64,000 bases of DNA from CALMKX01 sp036274895 (lineage in GTDB: Bacteria > Acidobacteriota > Thermoanaerobaculia > Multivoradales > SZUA-115). This document shows positions 43,077 through 51,997 of the stretch, piece after piece. The stretch is taken from positions 124,001 to 188,000 of the forward strand of contig DASUEU010000058.1 of NCBI GenBank assembly GCA_036274895.1, read 5' to 3'. The position numbers and the translations under genes are program-made. The notes below the pieces were generated by a model, which worked only from the letters and a program-made list of their open reading frames with translations, was not told the origin of the DNA and made no database searches. How positions within the stretch are numbered: position 1 is the first letter of the stretch; each line of letters opens with the position of its first letter.

Positions 43077-44315
43077 TCAGCCCGCCCCACTCTCGAGGAC
43101 GGCGAGGGCGTTGAGCACCTGGAGGGCGGCGCCGATGGCCAGGGCGTGCTCGTCGGCGTCGAAGAGCTCGTGGTGCACGGGATGGACGATCCCGGCCTCC
43201 TCGTTGCGCACCCCCAGGGCGTAGAAGGCCCCCGGCACCTGCGAGAGGTAGAAGGCGAAATCCTCCACCCCCATGTTCGGCCTCCCCACCACCACCACGT
43301 TCTCCGGCCCGAGCAGGCGGCGGGCGCTATCGCGGACCACGTCGACCATGGCGTCGTCGTTGACCAGCGGGTCGTAGCTGGGCTCGATGGTGACTTCGGC
43401 CTGGGCACCCAGGGCGCTCGCCACTCCTTCGGCGGTCTCCTGTACCCGGCGCAGCACCAGCTCGCGGATGCTCTGGTTCAAGCAGCGCACCGTGCCGACC
43501 ATGCGCACCCGCCCGGCCACGATGTTGCCCTGGGTGCCGCCCTCGATGGTGCCGAGGGTGACCACCGCGCTGTCCCGCGCGTCGACGTTGCGGCTGACCA
43601 CGGATTGCAGGGCGGTGATCACCTGCGCCGCCACCACGATCGAGTCGACTCCGCCCGAAGGGTAGGCGGCGTGGCTCGAGCGGCCGTGGATGGTGAGGGT
43701 GAGGTTGTCCGACGAGGCGTTGCGCTGGCCGTAGCGCAGGCCGACCTGACCCACCGGGAGGCCGGGATCGACGTGCAGACCGAAGATCGCCTCGACCTTG
43801 GGGGCCTCGAGCACGCCGGCCTCGATCAGCAGCCGGGCGCCGCCGACCGTCTCCTCGGCCGGCTGGAACAGCAGCTTGACCAGCCCCGGCAGCTCTTCTC
43901 GCCGCTCCGCGAGCAAGCGCGCGGCGCCCAGCAGCACGGCGGTGTGGAAGTCGTGCCCGCAGGCGTGCATCTTGCCCGGGATCTGGGACTTGTAGGCAAC
44001 GTCCTTGGCGTCAGTGAGCGGCAGCGCGTCGAGATCGGCCCGCAGGGCCACCGCGGGGCCCGGCTCAGCACCGCGGACGAGCCCCAGCACCCCGGTGCCG
44101 CCGATGCCGTCCACGTGCTCGATGCCCAGCTCGTCCAGCCGGGCCTGCACCTGGCGGGCGGTGCGATGCTCCTCGAGCCCGAGCTCCGGGTGCCGGTGCA
44201 GGTCGCGCCGGATCTCGACCATCCAGGGCAAGATCGCCTCCGCCGCCGCCCGCACCTCCCCCGCCCGAGGATCGCTCCCGTCGCCCTCCAACAAGCCCGC
44301 TCCGCTGAAGATCAC
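43077..44315 (-). CDS. M20D amidohydrolase (hippurate/N-acyl amino acid hydrolase family)
   Basis: Metal-dependent amidohydrolase of 412 residues. It carries EIRRDLHRHPELGLEEHRTA, the MHACGHDFHTA metal site, LLFQPAEE and IHGRSSHAAYPSGG, with a C-terminal MGVEDFAFYLSQVPGAFYALG. Family members hydrolyse N-acyl or indole-acetyl amino acids. The start is taken as GTG at 44315; a TAACCT box lies 7 nt upstream, again a near-leaderless layout. It is a single gene between brnTA and vapBC. Confidence 0.9.
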   Translation of the reverse strand: MIFSGAGLLEGDGSDPRAGEVRAAAEAILPWMVEIRRDLHRHPELGLEEHRTARQVQARLDELGIEHVDGIGGTGVLGLVRGAEPGPAVALRADLDALPLTDAKDVAYKSQIPGKMHACGHDFHTAVLLGAARLLAERREELPGLVKLLFQPAEETVGGARLLIEAGVLEAPKVEAIFGLHVDPGLPVGQVGLRYGQRNASSDNLTLTIHGRSSHAAYPSGGVDSIVVAAQVITALQSVVSRNVDARDSAVVTLGTIEGGTQGNIVAGRVRMVGTVRCLNQSIRELVLRRVQETAEGVASALGAQAEVTIEPSYDPLVNDDAMVDVVRDSARRLLGPENVVVVGRPNMGVEDFAFYLSQVPGAFYALGVRNEEAGIVHPVHHELFDADEHALAIGAALQVLNALAVLESGAG

Positions 44316-44388
44316 GGCGGGAAGGTTATCACCGGGGCCGAGCGGCTCGAGCCGCTGTTACCTGCCACCAAGATCGACCATCAGTAGG

Positions 44389-44417
44389 TTGAACGCTAGC
44401 CCCTCTCGTGCTAGCCT
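44389..44417 (+). promoter_or_regulatory. Candidate promoter of vapBC
   Basis: TTGAAC (44389-44394), a 17-bp spacer and TAGCCT (44412-44417) precede vapB. Unlike arsR and brnT, vapB has a normal leader with AAGGAG 5 nt before its ATG. Confidence 0.45.
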
Positions 44418-44449
44418 TCCCGTCACCGTCGAGGTTTCAAGGAGCCACC

Positions 44450-44656
44450 ATGTCCGCAGTGACCCTCTCCTCCAAGTACCAGGTGGTCATTCCTCCAGCC
44501 ATCCGCCAGGCCTTCCACCTCGAGCCTGGTCAGAAGATCGAAGTGGTGGTGTACGAGGGACGAATCACCCTCGTACCGATCGGCCCCATGAGCCGTCTGC
44601 GCGGTATCGCACCCGGTATCGACACCCGAGTCCCCCGCGATGCCGACCGCGTCTAG
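44450..44656 (+). CDS. vapB: AbrB/SpoVT-domain antitoxin
   Basis: A 68-residue swapped-hairpin protein, MSAVTLSSKYQVVIPPAIRQ and onward, ending in a PIN-binding tail (SRLRGIAPGIDTRVPRDADRV). It has an AAGGAG ribosome site and overlaps vapC by 17 bp. Antitoxin and autorepressor of the module. Confidence 0.92.
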   Translation: MSAVTLSSKYQVVIPPAIRQAFHLEPGQKIEVVVYEGRITLVPIGPMSRLRGIAPGIDTRVPRDADRV

Positions 44657-45041
44657 GAACGTCGTCGATTCCTCCGCCTGGTTGGAGTTCTTCTCCAACG
44701 GCCCGAACGCCGACGTCTTCGCCCCCGTCATTCAGTACCTCGAAGGGCTGATCGTCCCGACGATCGTCATCACCGAGGTGCTTCGCCGTCTCGACGTCGA
44801 GGGGCGCCAGGACATCATCCCGGAGGTTCTGGCTCACCTGCGGCAGGGTCTGGTCGTGGCCCTCGACGACCAACTGGCCGTGGACGCCGTGAGCATCGGC
44901 CGGCGCCATCGCCTGGCCCTGGCCGACAGCATCGTCTACACCACCGCCCTGGCTCTCGGCGGCACGGTCTGGACCCAGGATGAGGACTTCAAGGATCTGC
45001 CCCAGGTGGAGTACCGGGAGCACCCGAGCCGGCGAGGGTGA
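44640..45041 (+). CDS. vapC: PIN-domain ribonuclease toxin
   Basis: A 133-residue PIN-domain protein. The acidic residues of the active site are in NVVDSSAWLEFF, VITEVLRRLD and LALADSIVYTTALALG with TQDEDFKD. It begins inside the end of the antitoxin gene, as in VapBC modules. Intact by eye. Confidence 0.92.
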   Translation: MPTASRNVVDSSAWLEFFSNGPNADVFAPVIQYLEGLIVPTIVITEVLRRLDVEGRQDIIPEVLAHLRQGLVVALDDQLAVDAVSIGRRHRLALADSIVYTTALALGGTVWTQDEDFKDLPQVEYREHPSRRG

Positions 45042-45110
45042 ACAGGAGGCCGCCGAGCGGCTGGACCAGCGATCCCGACCGGGTGCAGGTCTTCTCGAGG
45101 AGAAACGACT

Positions 45111-46568
45111 TTGTTCAGAGTAGCCCCACTCGTCGCCGCCCTGCTGCTTGCGTCCACCCTCTCCGCCGCCCCCCTCGCCGAGCAGCCGGACGTGGCCTCG
45201 CGCCTCGCGCTCTACAGCTTGTGGGTGGAGGATCAGCGTGCCTGGCTGCACCAGCCGGGAGTGGCGATCGGCATCGTCTGGGGGGAAGAGTTGGTGTGGG
45301 CGCGGGGCTTCGGGGTGGCGGACCTCGAAAGCGGACGGCCGGTGACGCCCGAGACGGTGTTCCGCCTCGGCTCGGTGAGCAAGACCTTCACCGCCACCGC
45401 CCTGATGCAGCTGATCGAGGCGGGGAGGGCGCGACTCGACGATCCACTGACCAGGCACCTGCCCGGCCTGACCTGGGGTAGCCGCTTCGAAGGCGCGAAC
45501 CTCACCCTCTGGCACCTGCTTACCCACACCTCCGGCCTGCCCCGCGAGGCCGCCTTTCCCTACTGGACGGATCGCCACTTCCCGACGACGGAAGAGCTGC
45601 ACCGCGGACTCGCCGAGCAGGCCCTGCTGTTCGAGCCAGGGGTGGACTACCAGTACTCGAACCTGGGGCTGGCCTTGCTGGGCGAGGTGGTGGCGGCCTT
45701 GTCGGGGCAGAGCTACGAGGAGGCCGTGCGCTCCAGGATCCTGGCTCCGCTGGGCATGAGCAGCACCTGGGTGGAGCTGCCGCCGCAGGGTACCCTCCTT
45801 GCCACCGGCTACCTGATCCGGCGGCCGGACGGTACGCAACCGGTGGCGCCGGAGACCGACGCCCGCGGCCTCACCCCGGCGGCGAACCTGTCCTCGAACG
45901 TGATGGACCTCGCCCGCTACCTCGGAGCGCACCTGGGCGCCGGACCGGCCGAGCGCCAGATCTTGAAGCCCGCCACCCGACGCGAGATGCAGCGGGTGCA
46001 GTGGCTCTCCCCCAACTGGACGAGCGGCCGGGGCCTCGGCTTCTCGGTGTGGCGGCAGGGGGAACGCACGCTGGTCGGGCACGGCGGCTGGGTTGCCGGC
46101 CACCGCAGCCAGATCGCCTTCGACCCCAAGACCCGCGTGGGGGTGATCGTGCTCACCAACTCGGACCAGGGCGGCCCCGGGGACTACGTGCGGCGCGCCT
46201 TCGAGGTGGTGGCGCCGGCGATCGAGAAGGCGACGGCACCGCCCACGCCGCCGGCACCCGCGTTCGACGCGGCTCTCTACGCCGGCAGCTACCACAACCC
46301 CTGGGGCGAAGTGACCGAGGTGCTGGTGCTGGACGGCCGGCTGGTGCTCTTCGACCGCAGCCAGCCGCCGGCCGACGATCCGCTGGCCTCCCTCATCCGC
46401 CTGGTGCCGGAAGGCGGGCACGTCTTCCGCCTCGAAGGCACCGAGCGGCGGCTGAGCTTCGAGCTGCGGCAGGACGGACGGGTGGGCCGGCTGAAGATGG
46501 ACGAGAACTACCTCTTCCCGGCGGATTGTGGGGAGATCGGGGAGGATTTGCGGTGCACGGGGCGGTAG
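45111..46568 (+). CDS. Secreted class C-type serine hydrolase with C-terminal DUF3471-like domain
   Basis: A 485-residue protein with a signal peptide (FRVAPLVAALLLASTLSAAP). SxxK is LGSVSKTF, the YxN motif is YQYSNLG, and HGGWVAGHRSQ takes the third-motif place. The last 100 residues form a small beta-barrel-like domain common in D-aminopeptidase/esterase relatives. Substrates in the family range from D-peptides to esters. Start is TTG at 45111, supported by GAGGAG upstream. Its TAG stop begins a TAGGGGC repeat. Confidence 0.87.
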   Translation: MFRVAPLVAALLLASTLSAAPLAEQPDVASRLALYSLWVEDQRAWLHQPGVAIGIVWGEELVWARGFGVADLESGRPVTPETVFRLGSVSKTFTATALMQLIEAGRARLDDPLTRHLPGLTWGSRFEGANLTLWHLLTHTSGLPREAAFPYWTDRHFPTTEELHRGLAEQALLFEPGVDYQYSNLGLALLGEVVAALSGQSYEEAVRSRILAPLGMSSTWVELPPQGTLLATGYLIRRPDGTQPVAPETDARGLTPAANLSSNVMDLARYLGAHLGAGPAERQILKPATRREMQRVQWLSPNWTSGRGLGFSVWRQGERTLVGHGGWVAGHRSQIAFDPKTRVGVIVLTNSDQGGPGDYVRRAFEVVAPAIEKATAPPTPPAPAFDAALYAGSYHNPWGEVTEVLVLDGRLVLFDRSQPPADDPLASLIRLVPEGGHVFRLEGTERRLSFELRQDGRVGRLKMDENYLFPADCGEIGEDLRCTGR

Positions 46569-46801
46569 GGGCAGGCAAATCCCGATGTCATCCCGAGCGA
46601 AGCCGAGGGATCTGGGGGCTGGCGGGCACGAGAGCGGTGCAGATGGACGGCCTGTCTCCGGCGCCCGCCCAGATCCTTCGCTTCGCTCAGGATGACAACG
46701 GGAAGGGCGGGCACGGGGGCCTGCCCCTACGACCGGAGGCAAGGATCGCCGTCTCTGTAGGGGCAGGCCCCCGTGCCTGCCCTCCGGCGGTAGCCGCGAA
46801 G
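46566..46801. repeat. Nested intergenic inverted repeats before the sulfatase gene
   Basis: Outer-type repeat: 46586-46616 and 46668-46697 are imperfect inverted copies of TGTCATCCYGAGCGAAG...GGATCTGGG. Second repeat: 46705-46730 and 46757-46782 are 26-bp inverted copies of GTAGGGGCAGGCCCCCGTGCC..., differing at one position. The block fills the gap between the serine hydrolase stop and the sulfatase lipobox and carries the only in-frame ATG for the sulfatase. Confidence 0.8.
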
Positions 46802-48820
46802 ATTCTCGCCCTGGCGGCCCTCGTTCTCGCCGGCTGCGGGGCGCCTCCCAAAGAGTCTGGCACCTCGGCGGCGACCCTGCCCGCCATCCTGCTGGTCACC
46901 CTCGACACCACCCGCGCCGACGCCGTGGCGCCGGAGGCGGGGACAGCGGACACGCCGAACCTCGCCGCCCTGGCGGCGCGGGGTGTGCGCTTCACCCAGG
47001 CCTACACCACGGCGCCGATGACCCTGCCCGCCCACGCCTCGATGATGACCGGCCTCTACCCCGCCGGCCACGGCGTGCACGACAACGCCCGCTACCTGGC
47101 GGAGGGCCACCCGCGGCTGGCCGAGCGACTGAAGGCGGCCGGCTACCGCACGGCGGCCTTCATCTCGGGACTGCCCCTCGATCGCCAGTTCGGCCTCGCC
47201 CGCGGCTTCGACCTCTACGACGACGACCTCGGCCCGGGGGCGTCGGAACGCAGCGCCGCGGCCACCACCGAGCGCGCCCTGGCCCACTTGGCGGCCACTC
47301 CGGACGCCCCCCTCTTCCTCTGGGTGCATTACTTCGACCCCCACGACCCCTACCAGCCGCCCGAGCCTTTCCGTTCGCGCTACCCCGGCCGGCCCTACCA
47401 CGCCGAGGTGGCGGCCATGGACCACGAGCTGGGCCGCCTGCTCGCCGGCTTCGAGGGTCGGTTCGCCGCCCGCGGCACCCGGGTGCTGGCCGTGGGCGAC
47501 CACGGCGAGGGCCTGGGCGACCACGGCGAGGCCTACCACGGCAACTTGCTCTACCAGGGCGTGATGCGGGTGCCGCTGGTGATCGCGGCAACGCGCCTCC
47601 CCCCCGGCGTGCGCAGCGATCCGGTGAGCACCCGCCACGTCTTCGGCACCATCGCCGGCTGGGCCGCGGGTCAGCCCGCGCCCGGGCTGCTGGCGCCGGC
47701 CCCCGAAGTGGTGCTGGGCGAGGCCATGAAGCCCTATCTGCTCTATGGCTGGCAGCCCCAGGTGATGGCCGTGGCCGAACGGCGCAAGGCCATCCGTGCG
47801 GGAGAGCTCGAGCTTTACGACGTGGTGGCCGACCCCGGCGAAGTCACCGACCTCGCCGGCACGCAGCCGCTGCCCCGCCCCCAGGCGGAGGCCCTCCGCG
47901 ACTACCCCATCCCGGGCCAGGGCGCCGCCGAGGCCGGGGGGGTGAGCCTTTCCGCCGAGGACCGGGCCAAGCTGGCGAGCCTCGGCTACGTCGCCGCGGA
48001 AACGCCGCCCCGCCTCGATCCCGCGGCCCCCAGCCCGCGGCGCCGGGCCCATCTCTTCCAGGATCTCGACCGCGGCTCCTTCCTCTTCACCCGGGAGCGC
48101 TACCGCGAGGCCATCCCGGTCTTCGAGCGGGTCTTGGCGCAGGACCCCCGTAACCTCTCGGTGGCCCTGCGCCTGGCGGTGGCTCACTCGGTCCTGGGGG
48201 CAAAGGCGGCTGCCCTGGCCTGGTTCGAGCGGGCGGCCGGGATCGAGCCCGACTCCCTCGACCTCACCCACTACCGGGCCATGCACCACTTCCGCTTCGG
48301 CGAGTGGCGCCAAGCGGCGCCCCTGCTCGAGACGGTGCTGGCCGCCCAGCCCGAGCGCCTGCCGGCCCTCGAATGCCTGGCCCAGATCCGTGAGCGGGAG
48401 GGGCGCCTGGCCGAGGCCACGGCCCTGCTCGAGCGCATCGTGGCCCTCGAGCGCAAACCGGCCGCGAGCCTGGTCAAGCTGGGGGACCTGGCCATGGAGC
48501 GGGGTGACACGGCCGCCGCGCTCTCCGCCTTCGAGCGGGCCCGCGACCTCGACGATGCGGGCTTTCCCCGCTGGCTCGAGCTGGGCGTCTGCTACCTCGC
48601 CGACCGCCGCCTCCCCGAGGCCCGGGACAGCCTGGACCGAGTGCCCGCCGAGCACCCCGCCTACGCCATGGCCCTGTTCAAGCGGGCGCAGGTGGCGGTG
48701 CTGCTCGACGAGCCGAACAAGGCAGAGCGCGTGCGCAGGGCCCGCCAGAAGGCAGACCAAGTGACTCGCCCCCTGATCGAGGGCGAGCCGTTGTTTACGG
48801 GGTTGGGCGGAACGCGGTAG
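46643..48820 (+). CDS. Sulfatase-family lipoprotein with C-terminal TPR repeats; 5' end uncertain
   Basis: Alkaline-phosphatase-fold sulfatase/phosphoester hydrolase. The catalytic core starts ILLVTLDTTRADAV, and TTAPMTLPAHASMMTGLYP carries the nucleophile region (Thr/Ser rather than the CxPSR of formylglycine sulfatases). HYFDPHDPY, GDHGEGLGDHGE and a C-terminal half of TPR units (RYREAIPVFERVLAQDPRN and later) follow. A lipobox LALAALVLAGC is present near base 46840, but no ATG, GTG or TTG precedes it closely. The ATG at 46643 lies in the repeat block and would add about 55 repeat-derived residues. The repeats may have displaced the native start. A dispersed repeat encodes PPKESGTS after the lipobox. 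Confidence 0.75.
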   Translation: MDGLSPAPAQILRFAQDDNGKGGHGGLPLRPEARIAVSVGAGPRACPPAVAAKILALAALVLAGCGAPPKESGTSAATLPAILLVTLDTTRADAVAPEAGTADTPNLAALAARGVRFTQAYTTAPMTLPAHASMMTGLYPAGHGVHDNARYLAEGHPRLAERLKAAGYRTAAFISGLPLDRQFGLARGFDLYDDDLGPGASERSAAATTERALAHLAATPDAPLFLWVHYFDPHDPYQPPEPFRSRYPGRPYHAEVAAMDHELGRLLAGFEGRFAARGTRVLAVGDHGEGLGDHGEAYHGNLLYQGVMRVPLVIAATRLPPGVRSDPVSTRHVFGTIAGWAAGQPAPGLLAPAPEVVLGEAMKPYLLYGWQPQVMAVAERRKAIRAGELELYDVVADPGEVTDLAGTQPLPRPQAEALRDYPIPGQGAAEAGGVSLSAEDRAKLASLGYVAAETPPRLDPAAPSPRRRAHLFQDLDRGSFLFTRERYREAIPVFERVLAQDPRNLSVALRLAVAHSVLGAKAAALAWFERAAGIEPDSLDLTHYRAMHHFRFGEWRQAAPLLETVLAAQPERLPALECLAQIREREGRLAEATALLERIVALERKPAASLVKLGDLAMERGDTAAALSAFERARDLDDAGFPRWLELGVCYLADRRLPEARDSLDRVPAEHPAYAMALFKRAQVAVLLDEPNKAERVRRARQKADQVTRPLIEGEPLFTGLGGTR
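46847..46866 (+). repeat. Dispersed GGCTGGCACC repeat, coding copy in sulfatase
   Basis: CCCAAAGAGTCTGGCACCTC, one base off the core. It encodes PKESGT in the linker just after the lipidated cysteine and is the only copy far from the RAYT gene. Confidence 0.5.
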
Positions 48821-48836
48821 GGGCGAGAACCGCCCC
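48820..48836. terminator. TAGGGGC-type hairpin between convergent sulfatase and TonB receptor
   Basis: GGGGCG and CGCCCC arms surround AGAAC; the preceding TAG is the sulfatase stop. Location between convergent stops suits a shared terminator. Confidence 0.45.
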
Positions 48837-48858
48837 TGCCCACGCCGGTGCTACCGCC

Positions 48859-51762
48859 TCAGAAGCCGAACTTCACGGCCAGCTGGAACCTCCTCGGATC
48901 GTAGGCCGAGCGCGCGCCCAGGAAGCCGGCGAGGCTCCTCTGGTTCTGGATGTTGTAGCCGGTCTGGTTGTCGGTGACGTTGTAGACGTCGGCCCGTAGC
49001 TCGAGGTCGTAGCGCCCGCCGAAGGTGAAGATCTGGGTGTAGTTCAAGTCGAGCTGGTAGTGAGCGTCCGTGGTCCGCGAGCCCGCCGGCTCGGCGTAGC
49101 GGTTGACGTCGCTGGTGCTGGTGGTCAGGGCGCGATAGACCTCGACGTCCCAGACCTCGTAGGGCTGTCCCGACTGATAGATCGCGTAGGCACCGGTGGT
49201 GGCGTTCCAGGGCAGGCGGTAGTAGCCGTAGACCTTGAGCTGGTGGCGGCGGTCGCCGCGCAGGTTGCCGTACTTGTTGTCCCAGATCTGGCGGCCGGCC
49301 CCGTCGGCGATGAACGACGAGCCGATGAAGATGTTGTCGTCGTTGGCGGTGGTGGTGTTGTCCTGATCGAAGTTGCCGTAGTAGTGGCTCCACACGTAGG
49401 AGCCGCGGAAGTAGGCCTTGCTGCCCCGCCACTCCGCCTCGGCACCGACCTCGTAGTATTTGGTGAACGCACCATCCAGCTCGGCGATCACGTAGGAGGA
49501 GCCACCAATCTCACCGCGAACCACGGCGAGGTCGGGGACGTACAGCTCGCGGTCGATCCCTTCCGGCGGGTTGAAGGCGATGCGGGCGTCGTTGTTGGTG
49601 TCCTCCCAGAAGTTCGCGCCGTAGCGGTAGCGGGCGTGCACGCGCGCCGTCCAGTTGCGCCCCAGGTGGAAGGCCGTGCCGAGCAGATATTCGTCGATCG
49701 AGCGCGGATCGAGGTCGTCGTCGAAGAACTTGCCCGACGAGGAGGCGATGGGATCGAGCCCGATGAACGTGCCATCCGCCCGGAAATAAGCGCGGATCGT
49801 GCGCGCCAGGTTGCGATCCCAAGAGGCGGCCCGGGGCAGGGAGCTGGCCGCCGGGTAATAGCGCGCGTAGTTGGCGTACACGGTGTCGCGTTTGTTCCAA
49901 GTCCATACCAGTCCGAGGCGCGGCTGGATCATGTCCTCGAAATCGATCTCGTACATCTTGTACTTGTTGCCCAGTGCCAGCTCGAAGCCGGAGACGTTGC
50001 TGCTGTTCGGCCGCAGGCCTTGGCCGTAGTAGGTGTCGTTCGACAGCAGCACACCGACGTTGACCGCCCAGTTCTCCCACTTGATGACGTCGTTGAGCTC
50101 GATGCTCTGCGACTCGAACTCGGAGTGGATTCCCGGTACCAGGGATCCATCCGGTCCCACCAGGCTCATCTGCTCCAGCTCGGCCTGATAGAAGACCTGC
50201 TGGCCGTTGAAGGTGGCGCGGCCACCGGGCACGGTGATCAGTCCCCAACCGTTCGAGCCGCGGGCGAGGTCTTCTTCGTCCTTGGACCACTGGTAGCCGA
50301 AGTGCAGCTCGTGGGTCACCTCACTGCCGAGCAGCAGGTCGTAGCTGCCCTGGATGCTCTCGCGAGCGAAGTCCTGGTCGTTGATGAACCGTGCGCCGCC
50401 GACGAAGCCGCCGCCGGTCGCCACGCCGTTCTGCTGGAAGCCGTAGCGGTTGATCAGCGGCTGGATGAAGTTGTTGTAGGCCGTGGCGCCGGAGATCGGC
50501 CGGGGCACCTGGAAGAGGCCCATCTGGTCCAGGTTGGCGACGTCCAGGCGCTGGCCGCTGGCGATCGTGAAACCGAGGAGGTTGTCCGGCCGCGAGGAGT
50601 TCTGGTTCTCGAAGTCGGTATAGCGGAAGCTCGCGTAGCTCTTCGAGTTGATCACCCAGGAACCTTCGAGGGTGGCGATCTTGAGAGTGACGTCTGCGCC
50701 CTGCGAGGTCGACCCCGTGGCGAAACCCCCGACCCCGTCGCCATTGACCTCGCGGTCGGAGTCCCGGTAGCTGGCGTGGAGCGAGATGTTGTTGGTCGGC
50801 GAGTAGGTGAGCTTGCCGAACAGCTCGTCGCGGTCGCTCTCGTAGTTCGGCACCTCACCGTAGGCGTTCGAGCGGTTGTCGCGCTCCAAGGTGGGCCGGA
50901 AGTAGGAGGCATAGAAGTACATCCGGTCGCGCCACAGGGGCCCGCCGCCGTTGAGCACCGTCCAGGAGCGGTCTTCCTCGAAGTTGCTGCCGCCCACGGT
51001 GGGCTCGCGGTCGGCGGTCATGTCCTCGGTCTGGGCCTGGTAGCTGGCCTCGGCATGGTAGCGGTTGGTGCCGGTCTTCGACACTGAGTTGATGGTGAAG
51101 CCGCCCGAGCGGTTGAAGTCCACGGCGTTGGCACCGCCCTTGACGATCGAGATCTGGTCGATGTCGTGGGAGGAGGGCTCGGCCGAAAGGCTGCCGAACA
51201 GCGGCAACGCGACGCTCACGCCGTCGAAGAGGTAGACGTTGTCCTGGCCGCTGCCGCCGGCGCTCGGCCCGCGGGTGTCGTCCTCGGTGTACTGGACCCC
51301 CGGGATCAGCTTGACCAGGTCGCGGTAGTTCTGCCCCACCGGCAGGGGATCGATCACGTCCTTGCCGATGGCCGCCTTGAGCTCGGCCGAGCTGGGATCG
51401 ACCAGCAGCGCGGTGCCGACGACCTCGACGGACTCCTCGAGGCTGGCCGACATGATGACGTCCAGGGTCGAGGTCTGCTGGAGCAGCACTTGGACCTTGC
51501 GCTCTTGGCTGGCCATGCCTTCGAGGCTGAAGTTGAGCTCATAGACCCCCGGAGGCAGGAGCGGTAAAGAGTAGTTGCCCTGCTCATCGGTGACGGTGAC
51601 TCGCGGCTGGGGCAGCACGTCGGATCGGGCTTCGACCGTGGCACCCGGCACCGGCTCCCCTTCCGGCAGGGTGACCCGACCGGAGATCGAGCCGGTCTGC
51701 TGTCCGAAGGCCGGAATGGCCAAGAACACCATGGCTGCGAGGACTGCCAGACTTCGTTTCAT
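48859..51762 (-). CDS. TonB-dependent receptor, Oar-like, complete
   Basis: A 967-residue outer-membrane receptor. The signal peptide is MKRSLAVLAAMVFLAIPAFGQ. A carboxypeptidase-regulatory-like domain (about 25-110, GSISGRVTLPEGEPVPGATV) precedes the plug domain (about 120-250, including GSGQDNVYLFDGVSVALPLF), and a long barrel ends in a C-terminal aromatic residue (QLAVKFGF*), typical of barrel assembly signals. GGGGAG precedes the ATG. It differs clearly from the receptor at the left edge. The substrate is unknown; the MurQ cluster beyond the repeat at 51851 is on the same side but not obviously linked. Confidence 0.94.
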   Translation of the reverse strand: MKRSLAVLAAMVFLAIPAFGQQTGSISGRVTLPEGEPVPGATVEARSDVLPQPRVTVTDEQGNYSLPLLPPGVYELNFSLEGMASQERKVQVLLQQTSTLDVIMSASLEESVEVVGTALLVDPSSAELKAAIGKDVIDPLPVGQNYRDLVKLIPGVQYTEDDTRGPSAGGSGQDNVYLFDGVSVALPLFGSLSAEPSSHDIDQISIVKGGANAVDFNRSGGFTINSVSKTGTNRYHAEASYQAQTEDMTADREPTVGGSNFEEDRSWTVLNGGGPLWRDRMYFYASYFRPTLERDNRSNAYGEVPNYESDRDELFGKLTYSPTNNISLHASYRDSDREVNGDGVGGFATGSTSQGADVTLKIATLEGSWVINSKSYASFRYTDFENQNSSRPDNLLGFTIASGQRLDVANLDQMGLFQVPRPISGATAYNNFIQPLINRYGFQQNGVATGGGFVGGARFINDQDFARESIQGSYDLLLGSEVTHELHFGYQWSKDEEDLARGSNGWGLITVPGGRATFNGQQVFYQAELEQMSLVGPDGSLVPGIHSEFESQSIELNDVIKWENWAVNVGVLLSNDTYYGQGLRPNSSNVSGFELALGNKYKMYEIDFEDMIQPRLGLVWTWNKRDTVYANYARYYPAASSLPRAASWDRNLARTIRAYFRADGTFIGLDPIASSSGKFFDDDLDPRSIDEYLLGTAFHLGRNWTARVHARYRYGANFWEDTNNDARIAFNPPEGIDRELYVPDLAVVRGEIGGSSYVIAELDGAFTKYYEVGAEAEWRGSKAYFRGSYVWSHYYGNFDQDNTTTANDDNIFIGSSFIADGAGRQIWDNKYGNLRGDRRHQLKVYGYYRLPWNATTGAYAIYQSGQPYEVWDVEVYRALTTSTSDVNRYAEPAGSRTTDAHYQLDLNYTQIFTFGGRYDLELRADVYNVTDNQTGYNIQNQRSLAGFLGARSAYDPRRFQLAVKFGF

Positions 51763-51850
51763 GGATTCTCCCCCGATAGGAAGGCCGCCGGTGGGCTGAC
51801 GCCTGGATCGTCGCTGCTGACGCTAAAGTGTTAGGAGGCTAGCACAAGCC

Positions 51851-51997
51851 GGAGCCCTCACCCCCTCGATCCCCCTCTCCCGGCCCGCCCACTCCATCCC
51901 TCCGGGAGACGGGGAAGCCGGAGCAGATTCCCTTCTGAACCCCTCTCCCGGCGGTCGGTTTGGACGGGCCGGGAGAGGGGCGGGGGTGAGGGTCCTA
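51851..51997 (-). repeat. Double-hairpin (BIME-like) intergenic repeat
   Basis: Read on the minus strand it starts at the murQ TAG stop (TAGGACCCTCACCCC), then a hairpin with arms 51940-51951 and 51969-51980, a second hairpin with arms 51871-51883 and 51902-51914 (one mismatch), and ends GATCGAGGGGGTGAGGGCTCC. Structure and order match the element at 38492-38641. Confidence 0.8.
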
